Origin: an uncultured Lachnoanaerobaculum sp.
GTDB lineage: Bacteria; Bacillota; Clostridia; Lachnospirales; Lachnospiraceae
DNA length: 26,200 nt
Reading direction: 5' to 3'
Assembly: GCA_937925515.1 (NCBI GenBank)
Contig: CALALP010000006.1
Coordinates: forward strand, 1-26,200
Shown here: one piece after another, positions 1 through 7,147 of the stretch
How positions within the stretch are numbered: position 1 is the stretch's first letter
Layout: each line of letters starts with the position of its first letter
The notes under the pieces: generated by a model
Database searches by the model: none
What the model was told of the DNA's origin: nothing
The model's input: the letters and a program-made list of their open reading frames with translations, nothing else
Position numbers and translations under genes: made by a program

Positions 1-36
1 TCCAACGCCACCGGCGAGGAGAACCCCACAAATTAT
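1..36. repeat. GC-rich palindromic repeat, copy A (cut by window edge)
   Basis: Bases 1-30 are strikingly GC-rich for this AT-rich window. Read on the plus strand they give loop AACGCCACCGGCGAG and then arm GAGAACCCCAC; the matching first arm would lie before base 1. The loop core aligns with the minus strand of the complete palindrome at 21103-21143 (AACGC...CGGCGAGGA...CCCC) and with the one at 24497-24533. The site lies about 55 bases beyond the stop codon of the zinc-binding lipoprotein gene. I considered that it might instead be the start of a minus-strand gene, since an open frame runs through it, but no convincing start codon and ribosome site agree. It is probably a 3' hairpin or terminator-type repeat. 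Confidence 0.5.
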
Positions 37-90
37 ATACTCAATATGACTCAACTTTGTTAATGCTACGCCCCATACTCCTTTCTTTTA

Positions 91-1302
91 TTATTTAAGT
101 CCCTCTTGTAAGGTAGTAAGATTAGTTGACATAGCTCCTAAATAAGATTCTCCTGCATCAATATCAGCTCTTGTAACTGATTGAAGTGAATCTAATGTAA
201 TTATCTCTTGGTTTTTATCCTTTGTAGCATCTTTAATAGTATTAGCAATCTTTTTATCAGATTTTTCTATTGTAAAGATGTGGGTAAGTTTAAGTTCATC
301 AACCTTATTTGCAAGGAACTTTATAGTATCAAAGCTTGCCTCTGTTTCAGCTGAACAACCTACAAATGCCGCATAATAATCTAAACCATAATCATCTACT
401 AAGTACCTAAATGGGAATCTATCTCCAAATAAAACCACTTTTTTATCTGCTGAGTCTACTGCTTGTTGATAAGCCTTATCGAGATTATCAAGTTCTTCTA
501 AATAAACTTTTGTATTCTCTTGATAAGTTTGTGCATTGTTAGCATCTATTGCTTGAATATCACTTGAAATCTTTTCAACTAAAACCTTTGCATTCTTTAA
601 AGATAACCAAACATGCTCATCATATTCTACTTCAGTGTGATGATGATGTTCTTCTGCTTTCTCATCTTTGTCATGGTCATGGTCTTTATCTTCTTTATCA
701 TGGTCGTGGTCATGGTCTTTGTCCTCTTTATCATGGTCATGGTCGTGGTCTTTATCTTCCTTATCATGGTCATGGTCTGCATCTCCATGGTCATGGTCGT
801 GGTCATCATCGTCTTGCATTCCCTCTTTTACTTCTTCCTCCTTAGCTGCATCTCCAACTGTTTCCAAAAGATTTACAACTTTCATGTTTTTATTAGTTGC
901 ATTTTTAAGCACATCTTCAACCCAAGTATCTGACTCTCCTCCAACATAAACAAATAAATCACATTTTGAAATTTTTGCAATGTCCTCGGTAGTAGGTTGA
1001 TAACTATGTAAATCAACTCCCTTTTCAGTTAATAAAGTTAAATTAAAGTTATCTGCTTTATTTCCTACAACCTCCTTAACCCAATCATAACTTGGGAAAA
1101 TAGTTGTAACTACATTTATCTTTCCATCATCTTTAGTGTCAGCTTTTGTAGTTTCAGCAGCAGAGCTGGAACTTTCTTCCTGCTTACTCTCACTGCTTGC
1201 AACAGTTGTAGTTTCCTCTGTCTTTTTTGTTGTGGTACAGGCTGCCAACATTGACACACATACAAAACCTGCAACTAATTTTGATAAAATATTCTTTTTC
1301 AT
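91..1302 (-). CDS. zinc ABC transporter substrate-binding lipoprotein (AdcA/ZnuA family)
   Basis: This is the cell-surface lipoprotein that binds zinc (or manganese) and hands it to an ABC importer. A signal peptide with lipobox LAAC puts the lipidated Cys at 22, followed by a Ser/Thr/Lys-rich linker to about residue 60. The cluster A-I fold runs from about 62 to the end. His99 and His230 (EHVWLS) fit the first two metal ligands. At the place of the usual third His the sequence is GDRFPFRY (293-300), and an Asp sits at 371. Between them lies a very long His/Asp loop (about 164-222) with three near-identical 11-residue repeats, typical of zinc-gathering loops but unusually long. The start at 1302 has an AGGAGG site. 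It follows the Fur-family gene by 91 bases, probably in one transcript. No ATPase or permease is seen downstream before the window ends. Confidence 0.93.
   Translation of the reverse strand: MKKNILSKLVAGFVCVSMLAACTTTKKTEETTTVASSESKQEESSSSAAETTKADTKDDGKINVVTTIFPSYDWVKEVVGNKADNFNLTLLTEKGVDLHSYQPTTEDIAKISKCDLFVYVGGESDTWVEDVLKNATNKNMKVVNLLETVGDAAKEEEVKEGMQDDDDHDHDHGDADHDHDKEDKDHDHDHDKEDKDHDHDHDKEDKDHDHDKDEKAEEHHHHTEVEYDEHVWLSLKNAKVLVEKISSDIQAIDANNAQTYQENTKVYLEELDNLDKAYQQAVDSADKKVVLFGDRFPFRYLVDDYGLDYYAAFVGCSAETEASFDTIKFLANKVDELKLTHIFTIEKSDKKIANTIKDATKDKNQEIITLDSLQSVTRADIDAGESYLGAMSTNLTTLQEGLK
667..774 (-). repeat. in-gene tandem repeat coding the His/Asp metal loop
   Basis: About three copies of a 33-base unit encode the peptide unit DHDHDHDKEDK within the zinc-binding lipoprotein. 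The copies differ only at a few mostly silent positions, so they probably arose by slippage or unequal recombination, and the copy number may vary between strains. The repeats also create long spurious open frames on the plus strand. Confidence 0.85.
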
Positions 1303-1393
1303 AACTCCTCCTTTTATTTTTTTATTTCTTTTTTTAATGTTATGAATGTAATTATTGTGAGCTTAATTCCTCTTGTTTATATTTAATTAGAAC

Positions 1394-1801
1394 CTAATTT
1401 CTGCAACTTTCGCATATACCTACTAAAACTGATTCTCCAACCTTTAAAGTAAAGCCATGATTATCAAAGTATTTTTCTACCATTCCCATAAATTCCTCAT
1501 CAAGATGATAGATTTTTCCACATTCGCTACATTGAATATGAAGATGTTCCTGACATTTTTTTTCAGGCTCTGAATACTGATACAATGCACTACCGTCCTT
1601 TGTATTGGCAAGTTGCAAAAGTATACCTGATTCAATCATCTTTTCTAAATTTCTGTAAACAGTAGTAAGATTAGTGGTACTTCCAAGTTCTCTCAAATAA
1701 TTATAAACATCAGAGGCAGAAAACCTTTTCTCTTTGTTCTTCTCAATATAGGACATAATATCGTCCCTACTTTTAGTACGATAACTCTTTTGCATAAACA
1801 C
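1394..1801 (-). CDS. Fur-family metalloregulator, probably Zur-like
   Basis: A 135-residue winged-helix repressor of the Fur/Zur/PerR family. The N-terminal DNA-binding domain covers about 1-80, with recognition helix around TTVYRNLEKM (46-55). The C-terminal dimerisation domain carries HLHIQCSECGKIYHLD (86-101) and the structural zinc pairs Cys91/Cys94 and Cys130/Cys133. It lies directly upstream of the zinc-binding lipoprotein on the same strand, so a zinc-sensing (Zur) role is the best inference; Fur or PerR activity cannot be excluded from sequence. A second ATG at codon 3 could be the real start. An inverted repeat in the upstream region (1839-1926) may be its own operator. Confidence 0.88.
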   Translation of the reverse strand: MFMQKSYRTKSRDDIMSYIEKNKEKRFSASDVYNYLRELGSTTNLTTVYRNLEKMIESGILLQLANTKDGSALYQYSEPEKKCQEHLHIQCSECGKIYHLDEEFMGMVEKYFDNHGFTLKVGESVLVGICESCRN

Positions 1802-1838
1802 CTCACTAAATCAGCTCAGTTTCAAATTAAAGTATCAC

Positions 1839-1926
1839 AATGCAAATAAATAGCACTTTTATTAAATAGGAAACTCTCTCTTGCATCTTTGTTAAACATT
1901 ATTGTAAAGTGCATATCATTTGCATT
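1839..1926. promoter_or_regulatory. inverted repeat upstream of the Fur-family gene, possible operator pair
   Basis: AATGCAAAT at 1839-1847 and its exact reverse complement ATTTGCATT at 1918-1926 face each other. Extending inwards, 14 of 18 bases match (both arms reach GCAC). The 346-base gap 1802-2147 holds no gene other than the promoter of the small plus-strand gene. Binding by the adjacent Fur-family protein is inference only; the motif is not a textbook Fur box. Confidence 0.35.
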
Positions 1927-2047
1927 TGTCTAAAAAAGAGTTTAAACCTATATTGCTATTTTGTCAATAAGATTTGCAAAAGAGTTGTAAAAGTTATTTT
2001 TTGTCCCATTCATAAGTAAATTTTAACTGACAAACTAAAAATTTCTA

Positions 2048-2077
2048 TTGACAATCAAGGCATTATTCATATATAAT
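2048..2077 (+). promoter_or_regulatory. consensus sigma-A promoter for the small Cys-rich gene
   Basis: TTGACA (2048-2053), an 18-base spacer and TATAAT (2072-2077) match the housekeeping promoter exactly. It lies 71 bases before the ATG at 2148, which has a strong AGGAGG site. A perfect promoter suggests high, largely constitutive expression. Confidence 0.8.
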
Positions 2078-2147
2078 AAATGCAGAGTTGAACAGATACT
2101 CAATTAAACAAATAAACAATTAATAAGATTATATTAGGAGGTTTGTT

Positions 2148-2330
2148 ATGGTAAGTTGTGGAGATATGAAAAAAGGTGAAGTTTATACATGTGATGTTTG
2201 TGGTTTAGAGCTTGAAGTTAAAAAAGAATGTAAATGTCCTGATTTAGATAAATGTCATACTCATCACACTAATCACGGCGATGTTTGTTGCGAATTTGAA
2301 TGTTGTGGCAAACCAATGCATAGAAAGTAA
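2148..2330 (+). CDS. small Cys-rich protein related to the desulforedoxin-type FeS4 domain
   Basis: A 60-residue protein with the pattern of the desulforedoxin/desulfoferrodoxin N-terminal iron domain: GEVYTCDVCGLELEV (Cys15, Cys18) and then CCGKPM near the end (Cys52, Cys53). In the family these four Cys bind one iron for electron transfer. What is unusual is the segment between them: it carries five more Cys (28, 30, 36, 47, 48) and a His cluster (HTHHTNH), enough to bind a second metal. There is no superoxide reductase domain, so it is not a full desulfoferrodoxin. The gene stands alone, with its own perfect promoter and a terminator hairpin at 2384-2410. A redox or metal-storage role near the zinc genes is inference. 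Confidence 0.8.
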   Translation: MVSCGDMKKGEVYTCDVCGLELEVKKECKCPDLDKCHTHHTNHGDVCCEFECCGKPMHRK

Positions 2331-2383
2331 TATAAACAAAAATTTTTAAAAGTCATAGCAATAGATTATATTTTATTAGAAAA

Positions 2384-2410
2384 GGACTCTTTGCAAACTG
2401 CAAGGAGTCC
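2384..2410. terminator. bidirectional terminator hairpin
   Basis: A 12-base stem (GGACTCTTTGCA against TGCAAGGAGTCC, one G-U pair) with a 3-base loop. On the plus strand it is followed by CTCTTTA, and on the minus strand by a T-rich tail. It lies between the converging Cys-rich gene and the transporter operon and probably ends both. Confidence 0.85.
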
Positions 2411-2417
2411 CTCTTTA

Positions 2418-2594
2418 TTATGGTCGCCAATTATAAAAACTATAACTCATAAGAATAATGCTAAATACTAAAAGTAGAGTACCTAAATTTACAATCAAAG
2501 AATCACTTCCAAGACAACTCATAAAAGAACCGATTCCCATAGTAATAGTACCTATTAGAGCAAGTAGTTTATACATATTTTCTTTCTTATTCAT
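2418..2594 (-). CDS. tiny membrane protein downstream of the NCS1 permease
   Basis: A 58-residue protein beginning MNKKENMYKL, with two probable membrane helices (about residues 8-27 and 34-54) and a short tail. I chose the ATG at 2594 because it follows a GGAGG site by four bases; an in-frame TTG four codons earlier lies inside that site. The gene overlaps the end of the permease gene by eight bases, so translation is probably coupled. I do not recognise the family. Small hydrophobic proteins next to transporters are often accessory subunits or stabilisers, but nothing here proves it. Confidence 0.7.
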   Translation of the reverse strand: MNKKENMYKLLALIGTITMGIGSFMSCLGSDSLIVNLGTLLLVFSIILMSYSFYNWRP

Positions 2595-3858
2595 GTTTAC
2601 CTCCAATACTTCTTAAAACAAATGTTGATATAGGATAGAGTATAAGAGAAATCACAATACCATTTAGAGCAGGAAGTCCCCACTTTATATTAAAAACAAA
2701 TATTAAAGTTACTGCCCAAGTAATCCAAGGAGCAAGATTCCACTTCATTTTCTTTGTGTCCTCTAAAGATTCATATTGTCCCTTATGGACTATGTAATAG
2801 TCAGCTAAAATAATACCTGCTAATGGAGGAACTATTTTTCCTAACATATTTAAAAATGTAAATAGATTTCCTATTTCATGTGGCCTTGTAAATGTACAAA
2901 GCCCTGAAATTATCAAAATAACTATAATTAATTTTTTTCTTTCAATACTAAATGAATTGGATAGGTTTAATGATGTCGAGTATAAGTTTGCTGCATTAGT
3001 TGTAAAAATATTGGTAGTCATAAGAACAAAACTCGGAAAAACTAAGCCTAATGCTAGTAGCATGGAAGATAAATCAGAATTTTTAGTACCTATGGCTGCA
3101 ACTGCACCACATATAATTAACATTGAATTTCCACCAATAAGCCCTAATATAGTTGAAAGAATTGCCTCTTTTGTTGAACGTGCAAATCTCATTATATCTG
3201 CAATACAAGTTGCAGTAGATAAAATCCAAGTTCCAATTACAATCCCTATACCGTCAGTGATTGAAATAGGAGTTTTTGGAACATAAGTAAATAAATTTTC
3301 TGTACCACCTATCATAGTTGCTTTTATTGCAGCACCTAAAGAAAGATATATTACAGCAGGAATAGCTACATAACCTAGGATTGTGAGTGCCTCCATACCT
3401 ATAAGTGCAAATATTCCCATTACTATTGCAGAAAGAAACATAAGGAGTAGTTCTCCATATCCTGTTATACCAAATATTTGTGCAATAAAATGACCATAGA
3501 TTGCAGACTGAATTGTATACCAACCTAAATTAACTATTGGAACAAATAAAGTTGCTATCTTTGAGCCTTTTTCTCCAAATGGAAATCTCGATATAAGTGC
3601 AAATGAAAGCCCTGTTTTTGAGGCTATAATAGAGATTGCAATAGCTAAGATACTTAAAAAAACATTTCCAAATACAGTAGCAAGTACTATATCTTTCATG
3701 TTTAGCCCCTCAGCAAGTCCACCTCCTGCTATCATAGATGTTACTAAAAATACAAATCCTGTCCATACGATTGTAATACTAAAAAAACTTCTTCGATTTT
3801 CTTTTGGTACAGCCTGATATTCAAAATCTTCATTTTTAATTTTTTCTTTATTATCCAT
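2587..3858 (-). CDS. NCS1-family permease, cytosine/purine type (CodB-like)
   Basis: A 423-residue integral membrane protein with about 12 hydrophobic segments. The start (acidic leader, then SFFSITIVWTGFVF), the GGGLAEGL segment and the SRFPFGEKGSK stretch fit the nucleobase:cation symporter 1 family (CodB, purine, allantoin and thiamine-precursor permeases). The exact substrate cannot be read from the sequence. The start at 3858 has a GGAGG site four bases upstream. It lies downstream of a sodium/solute symporter, separated by 157 bases containing a hairpin, and overlaps the tiny membrane protein that follows. No cytosine deaminase or other salvage enzyme is nearby, so the substrate is left open. 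Confidence 0.85.
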   Translation of the reverse strand: MDNKEKIKNEDFEYQAVPKENRRSFFSITIVWTGFVFLVTSMIAGGGLAEGLNMKDIVLATVFGNVFLSILAIAISIIASKTGLSFALISRFPFGEKGSKIATLFVPIVNLGWYTIQSAIYGHFIAQIFGITGYGELLLMFLSAIVMGIFALIGMEALTILGYVAIPAVIYLSLGAAIKATMIGGTENLFTYVPKTPISITDGIGIVIGTWILSTATCIADIMRFARSTKEAILSTILGLIGGNSMLIICGAVAAIGTKNSDLSSMLLALGLVFPSFVLMTTNIFTTNAANLYSTSLNLSNSFSIERKKLIIVILIISGLCTFTRPHEIGNLFTFLNMLGKIVPPLAGIILADYYIVHKGQYESLEDTKKMKWNLAPWITWAVTLIFVFNIKWGLPALNGIVISLILYPISTFVLRSIGGKHE

Positions 3859-3951
3859 ATAACCTCCATTTACTAAAATTACTGTGTGAACAATGTATTG
3901 AGTACTATATAAGATTTCATGTAACTGCTACTATTATAAATAATGTTAATC

Positions 3952-4006
3952 AAGAGGGCTGTTGCAAAATATCTACTCATAAAAATCAGCTTTGCACCCC
4001 CCTCTT
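3952..4006. terminator. inverted repeat after the sodium symporter, possible terminator or transposon relic
   Basis: Outer arms AAGAGGG (3952-3958) and CCCTCTT (4000-4006) enclose inner arms TGCAAA and TTTGCA. The hairpin lies ten bases past the stop codon of the symporter gene, so it may end or weaken transcription before the NCS1 permease. It lacks a clear T tract. Its left end reads GGGCTGTTGCAAAAT, which is shared with the repeat at 7756-7901. Confidence 0.5.
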
Positions 4007-4015
4007 TTACTCTCT

Positions 4016-5455
4016 CTAATCTGCCTCATAGTCCAATTCACAACTTTCTCTTTTACTTGGCTTTATTAATGTTACTACCACGAAAGTAATAAGACTTGCA
4101 AGTAATCCCGGGATTATATTAGGTAGGTTAAAGAAAGAAATGTTTTTTGAATGTTCTAAGATAATTATAACAATACTACCAACTATAAGAGAGGCAATAG
4201 TCCCCTCTAAAGAAGATTTTTTCCAATAAAGTCCAAATATATAAGGGAAAAATGCTCCTGCTGCTCGTAAAGTAAATGAAAACATCAAAAGTGTTATTAT
4301 ACTACCTGTATTAGTCATTGCTATTATCCAAGCTACAATTCCAATAATTATCATAGTTACCTTAGTAACTTTCATTATCTCTTCACTTTTTGCATCTTTT
4401 TTAATATATATCTTATAAATGTCATTTCCAAATATTGAGCCTGCACCAAGTAAATCTGAATCAGCAGATGACATTGTTGCAGATATTATACCTGAAAATA
4501 ATAAACCTACAATTACTGCCGGCATTGCTGCCATTGCAAGATTAGGGAGTGCATACTTTGCACCATTTTTTAATATAATTTCACTATCAAGTTTTCCCAT
4601 ATTTACAAGTGCCAAAGTTATAATTCCAAGTATTGTAGGGATAAATGCATATACAAAATTTATTACAGCAGATAATGCTGAACCTTGAATTGCCGCCTTG
4701 CCGTCTTTTGCAGCATAAAACCTTGAAACTGCCTCTTGACCTACTGTAAATGAGGCAATATACATTACAATAAGTCCGATTATAGTTGGAATATTAATTC
4801 CACCAAATAAGTTTAAGGTTTCTTTTGGTACATTTGCAACTACATTATCCATTCCACCTGCAAGATTAAGTGCAAAAGGAACTGCAATAAACATTCCTAT
4901 AACAATCAAGAATACTTGAACAAAATCAGTTAATGCAACTGCCCAAAGTCCACCCATAACAGAATATATTGTAACAACTACTGCAACCACTGTAACAGCT
5001 ATTTTAAAATCAAGATTAAGCATTACTGAAACTATTGTTGCAGATGCTATAAACTGAGATGCTGTCAAACCTATAAGTGGAAGTAACATTATAATTGCTG
5101 TAATAAAACCTGCTGATTTTCCGTATCTTCTTCTAAAATACTCAGGAACTGTCTTGACTTCTGCTTTTCTAAATCTATGTGCTATAAAAGACAGTATTAC
5201 AAAAGCAATTCCCATAGTCGTGATATACCAAGATGCTCCAAGTCCCCATTGACCATAGGCTTTTTCAACCACTCCAAGTGATGAACCTCCACCAATCTCA
5301 GTTGCAGATAGCGTTCCTGCCATAAGTATAGGCCCTAAGCTCCTACCTGCAACCATAAAGTCCTCATTACTTGAAACTTTTTTAGAGGAATAAAAACCTA
5401 TTCCAAGCATTGCAATAAGATACACAACAACAATTAAAATAACCGTAACTTGCAT
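4016..5455 (-). CDS. sodium:solute symporter (SSS family)
   Basis: A 479-residue membrane protein with about 13 hydrophobic segments. Family marks are the start (VYLIAMLGIGFYSSKKVSSNEDF), the glycine-rich ATEIGGGSSLG (51-61), the TDFVQ motif (176-180) and SATMSSADSD (325-334). In known members the last of these contributes to the second sodium site. The substrate is unknown; the family includes carriers of proline, pantothenate, sugars and organic acids. The start at 5455 has an AGGAGG site, and a good promoter lies at 5531-5559. The gene leads the transcript that may continue into the NCS1 permease. It ends in TAG, which shows that TAG is used as a normal stop in this genome. Confidence 0.88.
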   Translation of the reverse strand: MQVTVILIVVVYLIAMLGIGFYSSKKVSSNEDFMVAGRSLGPILMAGTLSATEIGGGSSLGVVEKAYGQWGLGASWYITTMGIAFVILSFIAHRFRKAEVKTVPEYFRRRYGKSAGFITAIIMLLPLIGLTASQFIASATIVSVMLNLDFKIAVTVVAVVVTIYSVMGGLWAVALTDFVQVFLIVIGMFIAVPFALNLAGGMDNVVANVPKETLNLFGGINIPTIIGLIVMYIASFTVGQEAVSRFYAAKDGKAAIQGSALSAVINFVYAFIPTILGIITLALVNMGKLDSEIILKNGAKYALPNLAMAAMPAVIVGLLFSGIISATMSSADSDLLGAGSIFGNDIYKIYIKKDAKSEEIMKVTKVTMIIIGIVAWIIAMTNTGSIITLLMFSFTLRAAGAFFPYIFGLYWKKSSLEGTIASLIVGSIVIIILEHSKNISFFNLPNIIPGLLASLITFVVVTLIKPSKRESCELDYEAD

Positions 5456-5499
5456 AAAAACCTCCTTAATTTTTTATAGTTTCACACCCTTTAAAATTT

Positions 5500-5514
5500 A
5501 GGTAATTTTTACCT
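5500..5514. promoter_or_regulatory. palindrome AGGTAA-TTT-TTACCT in the symporter leader
   Basis: A perfect 6-base inverted repeat with a 3-base centre lies between the promoter at 5531-5559 and the start of the symporter gene, where an operator could act as a roadblock. The half-site TTTTAGGTAAA recurs in three other intergenic gaps (10878-10894, 17788-17805, 21062-21074). Confidence 0.35.
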
Positions 5515-5530
5515 TGTTTAGCTATTTTTT

Positions 5531-5559
5531 ATTTTATCATTATATAAAATTATAGTCAA
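5531..5559 (-). promoter_or_regulatory. promoter of the sodium symporter gene
   Basis: On the minus strand TTGACT (5559-5554), a 17-base spacer and TAAAAT (5536-5531) form a good housekeeping promoter about 75 bases before the start codon. Confidence 0.6.
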
Positions 5560-5611
5560 TACTTATTAGACACAATATTTTATAAGTATTTTTTACTAAA
5601 TTTTTCCCAAC

Positions 5612-6985
5612 TTATATCAAACCTACTGCCTCTCTTATATTTTGTACTCCAATTAAATTTATCTTTTTTGCAAGACTTAAATCACTAAGTTTTTCTAAAC
5701 TTATCTTAGGTAAAATGCAGGTTGTAAAACCTAATTTTACTGCCTCTCTTATCCTATATTCAGCCATGCTTACTGCTCTAACTTCCCCTGCAAGTCCAAC
5801 CTCTCCGAATATAACTGTTTTATCATCTATTGGGCGATTTTTTAGTCCTGATACTATTGACATAATAATTGATAAATCAAGTGCAGGTTCATTCATCTTT
5901 ATACCACCTGCTATATTTATATATGCATCATATCTACTCATTTGAAGTCCACATCTTTTTTCAATTACTGCCATAAGTAAATTTACTCTGTTAAAATCAG
6001 TTCCGACTGCTGTCCTTCTTGGCAATCCGAAAACTGTTTCTGTAATAAGTGCTTGAACCTCTAAAAGCATTGGTCTACTTCCCTCCATTAGACAGGCAAC
6101 TGATGCACCTGAGGCATTGCTTGGTCTGCCTGACAACATATATTCAGACGGATTTTTTACTTCCTCAAGCCCACTTTCTCTCATCTCAAACACACCTATC
6201 TCATTGGTTGAACCGAATCTATTTTTTACTGCTCTTAAAATCCTATATGAAACTGTCCTTTCTCCCTCAAAGTATAAAACTGTATCTACCATGTGTTCAA
6301 GAACTCTTGGACCTGCAACCTGTCCGTCTTTTGTAACATGTCCTACAATAAATATCGCAATATTGTTAGTCTTTGCAAGTTGCATTAAGACATTTGTTGA
6401 CTCTCTTACTTGACTTACACTTCCGGGAGCAGAGCCTATATCCTTAGTAAACATAGTTTGTATTGAGTCTATAACTACCACTTCAGGCCTTTCCTCAAGT
6501 ATAACTTGCTGAATAATTGATAAATCTGTTTCACAAAACAATTTCATATCTGTATTGATAAGCCCTATTCTATTTGCTCTTAGCTTTATCTGTTTTAAGC
6601 TCTCTTCTCCTGATACATATATAAGCTTTCTCCCTGAATTTGAAAGATTTTTACATACTTGTAAAAGTATAGTTGACTTTCCAATACCGGGATCGCCTCC
6701 TACTAAAACTAAAGAACCTATTACAATCCCACCACCAAGCACCCTATCAAATTCATCAATATAAGTACTATATCTATCACTTGTGTCAAGCTCAATATCC
6801 TTTAAAAGTTTAGGTCTATTTTCTATAATTGATTTAGCTAAAACCTTAGAGGGTAAAGAAGACTTTGAAACTTTTTCTTCTATCATAGTATTCCATGCCT
6901 TACAAACAGGGCATTGTCCTGTCCATTTTGCAGAATCATAACCACATTCACTACAAAAAAACATACTTGTTCTTTCTTTTGCCAT
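5612..6985 (-). CDS. radA: DNA repair protein RadA (Sms)
   Basis: A RecA-related ATPase that helps process recombination intermediates and branch migration. All hallmarks are present in 457 residues: an N-terminal zinc finger (Cys11, Cys14, Cys25, Cys28), Walker A GDPGIGKS (97-104), Walker B VVVIDS around Asp173, the family-specific KNRFG motif (254-258), and a C-terminal Lon-protease-like domain. The length is normal for the family. The start has a GGAG site. It is divergent from lexA across a 162-base gap containing two LexA-box-like sites, so it is probably part of the DNA-damage response here. The stop is followed by the leader of the symporter operon. Confidence 0.97.
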   Translation of the reverse strand: MAKERTSMFFCSECGYDSAKWTGQCPVCKAWNTMIEEKVSKSSLPSKVLAKSIIENRPKLLKDIELDTSDRYSTYIDEFDRVLGGGIVIGSLVLVGGDPGIGKSTILLQVCKNLSNSGRKLIYVSGEESLKQIKLRANRIGLINTDMKLFCETDLSIIQQVILEERPEVVVIDSIQTMFTKDIGSAPGSVSQVRESTNVLMQLAKTNNIAIFIVGHVTKDGQVAGPRVLEHMVDTVLYFEGERTVSYRILRAVKNRFGSTNEIGVFEMRESGLEEVKNPSEYMLSGRPSNASGASVACLMEGSRPMLLEVQALITETVFGLPRRTAVGTDFNRVNLLMAVIEKRCGLQMSRYDAYINIAGGIKMNEPALDLSIIMSIVSGLKNRPIDDKTVIFGEVGLAGEVRAVSMAEYRIREAVKLGFTTCILPKISLEKLSDLSLAKKINLIGVQNIREAVGLI

Positions 6986-7027
6986 ATATACTCCATTTAT
7001 TTTTTATTCAAATGTTGCCTGCATATA

Positions 7028-7056
7028 ATAATATATAATATTTTCTACTATGTCTA
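7028..7056 (-). promoter_or_regulatory. probable radA promoter
   Basis: On the minus strand TAGACA (7056-7051), a 17-base spacer and TATTAT (7033-7028). The LexA-box-like site at 7074-7085 lies just upstream of the -35 element. Confidence 0.5.
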
Positions 7057-7073
7057 TACTAACACAATTCTTA

Positions 7074-7085
7074 GAACAATAGTTT
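7074..7085. promoter_or_regulatory. LexA-box-like site 1 (GAAC-N4-GTTT)
   Basis: GAACAATAGTTT matches the Gram-positive SOS box core GAAC-N4-GTTC in seven of eight fixed positions. It overlaps the -35 element of the lexA promoter and lies just upstream of the radA promoter, so one bound repressor could affect both. Confidence 0.55.
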
Positions 7086-7112
7086 GATTTGTATAAGAAC
7101 TTATGTTATACT
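7084..7112 (+). promoter_or_regulatory. lexA promoter with an operator inside the spacer
   Basis: TTGATT (7084-7089), a 17-base spacer and TATACT (7107-7112). LexA-box-like site 2 lies in the spacer, the classic position for autorepression. Confidence 0.7.
7097..7108. promoter_or_regulatory. LexA-box-like site 2 (GAAC-N4-GTTA)
   Basis: GAACTTATGTTA matches the core GAAC-N4-GTTC in seven of eight positions. It is centred 23 bases from site 1, about two helical turns, and sits between the -35 and -10 of the lexA promoter. Confidence 0.6.
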
Positions 7113-7147
7113 ATCTCCAATATTTAATCCTTTAAAGGAGAACTTTT

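Noticed and set aside
1..76. Start of another minus-strand gene after the lipoprotein gene, with an AAAGGAG near 78-84
   Set aside because: The ATG at 76 lies only one base from the ribosome site and its frame stops after 11 codons; the other open frame has no good start and its GC-rich end matches the palindrome family. A short partial gene cannot be fully excluded.
549..949. Several plus-strand open frames of 93-106 codons opposite the zinc-binding lipoprotein gene
   Set aside because: They are shadows of the His/Asp repeat (GTC/ATG-rich complement); the peptides are low-complexity and no ribosome site precedes them.
2418..2606. Start of the tiny membrane protein at 2606
   Set aside because: That codon is TTG and overlaps the GGAGG site that serves the ATG at 2594.
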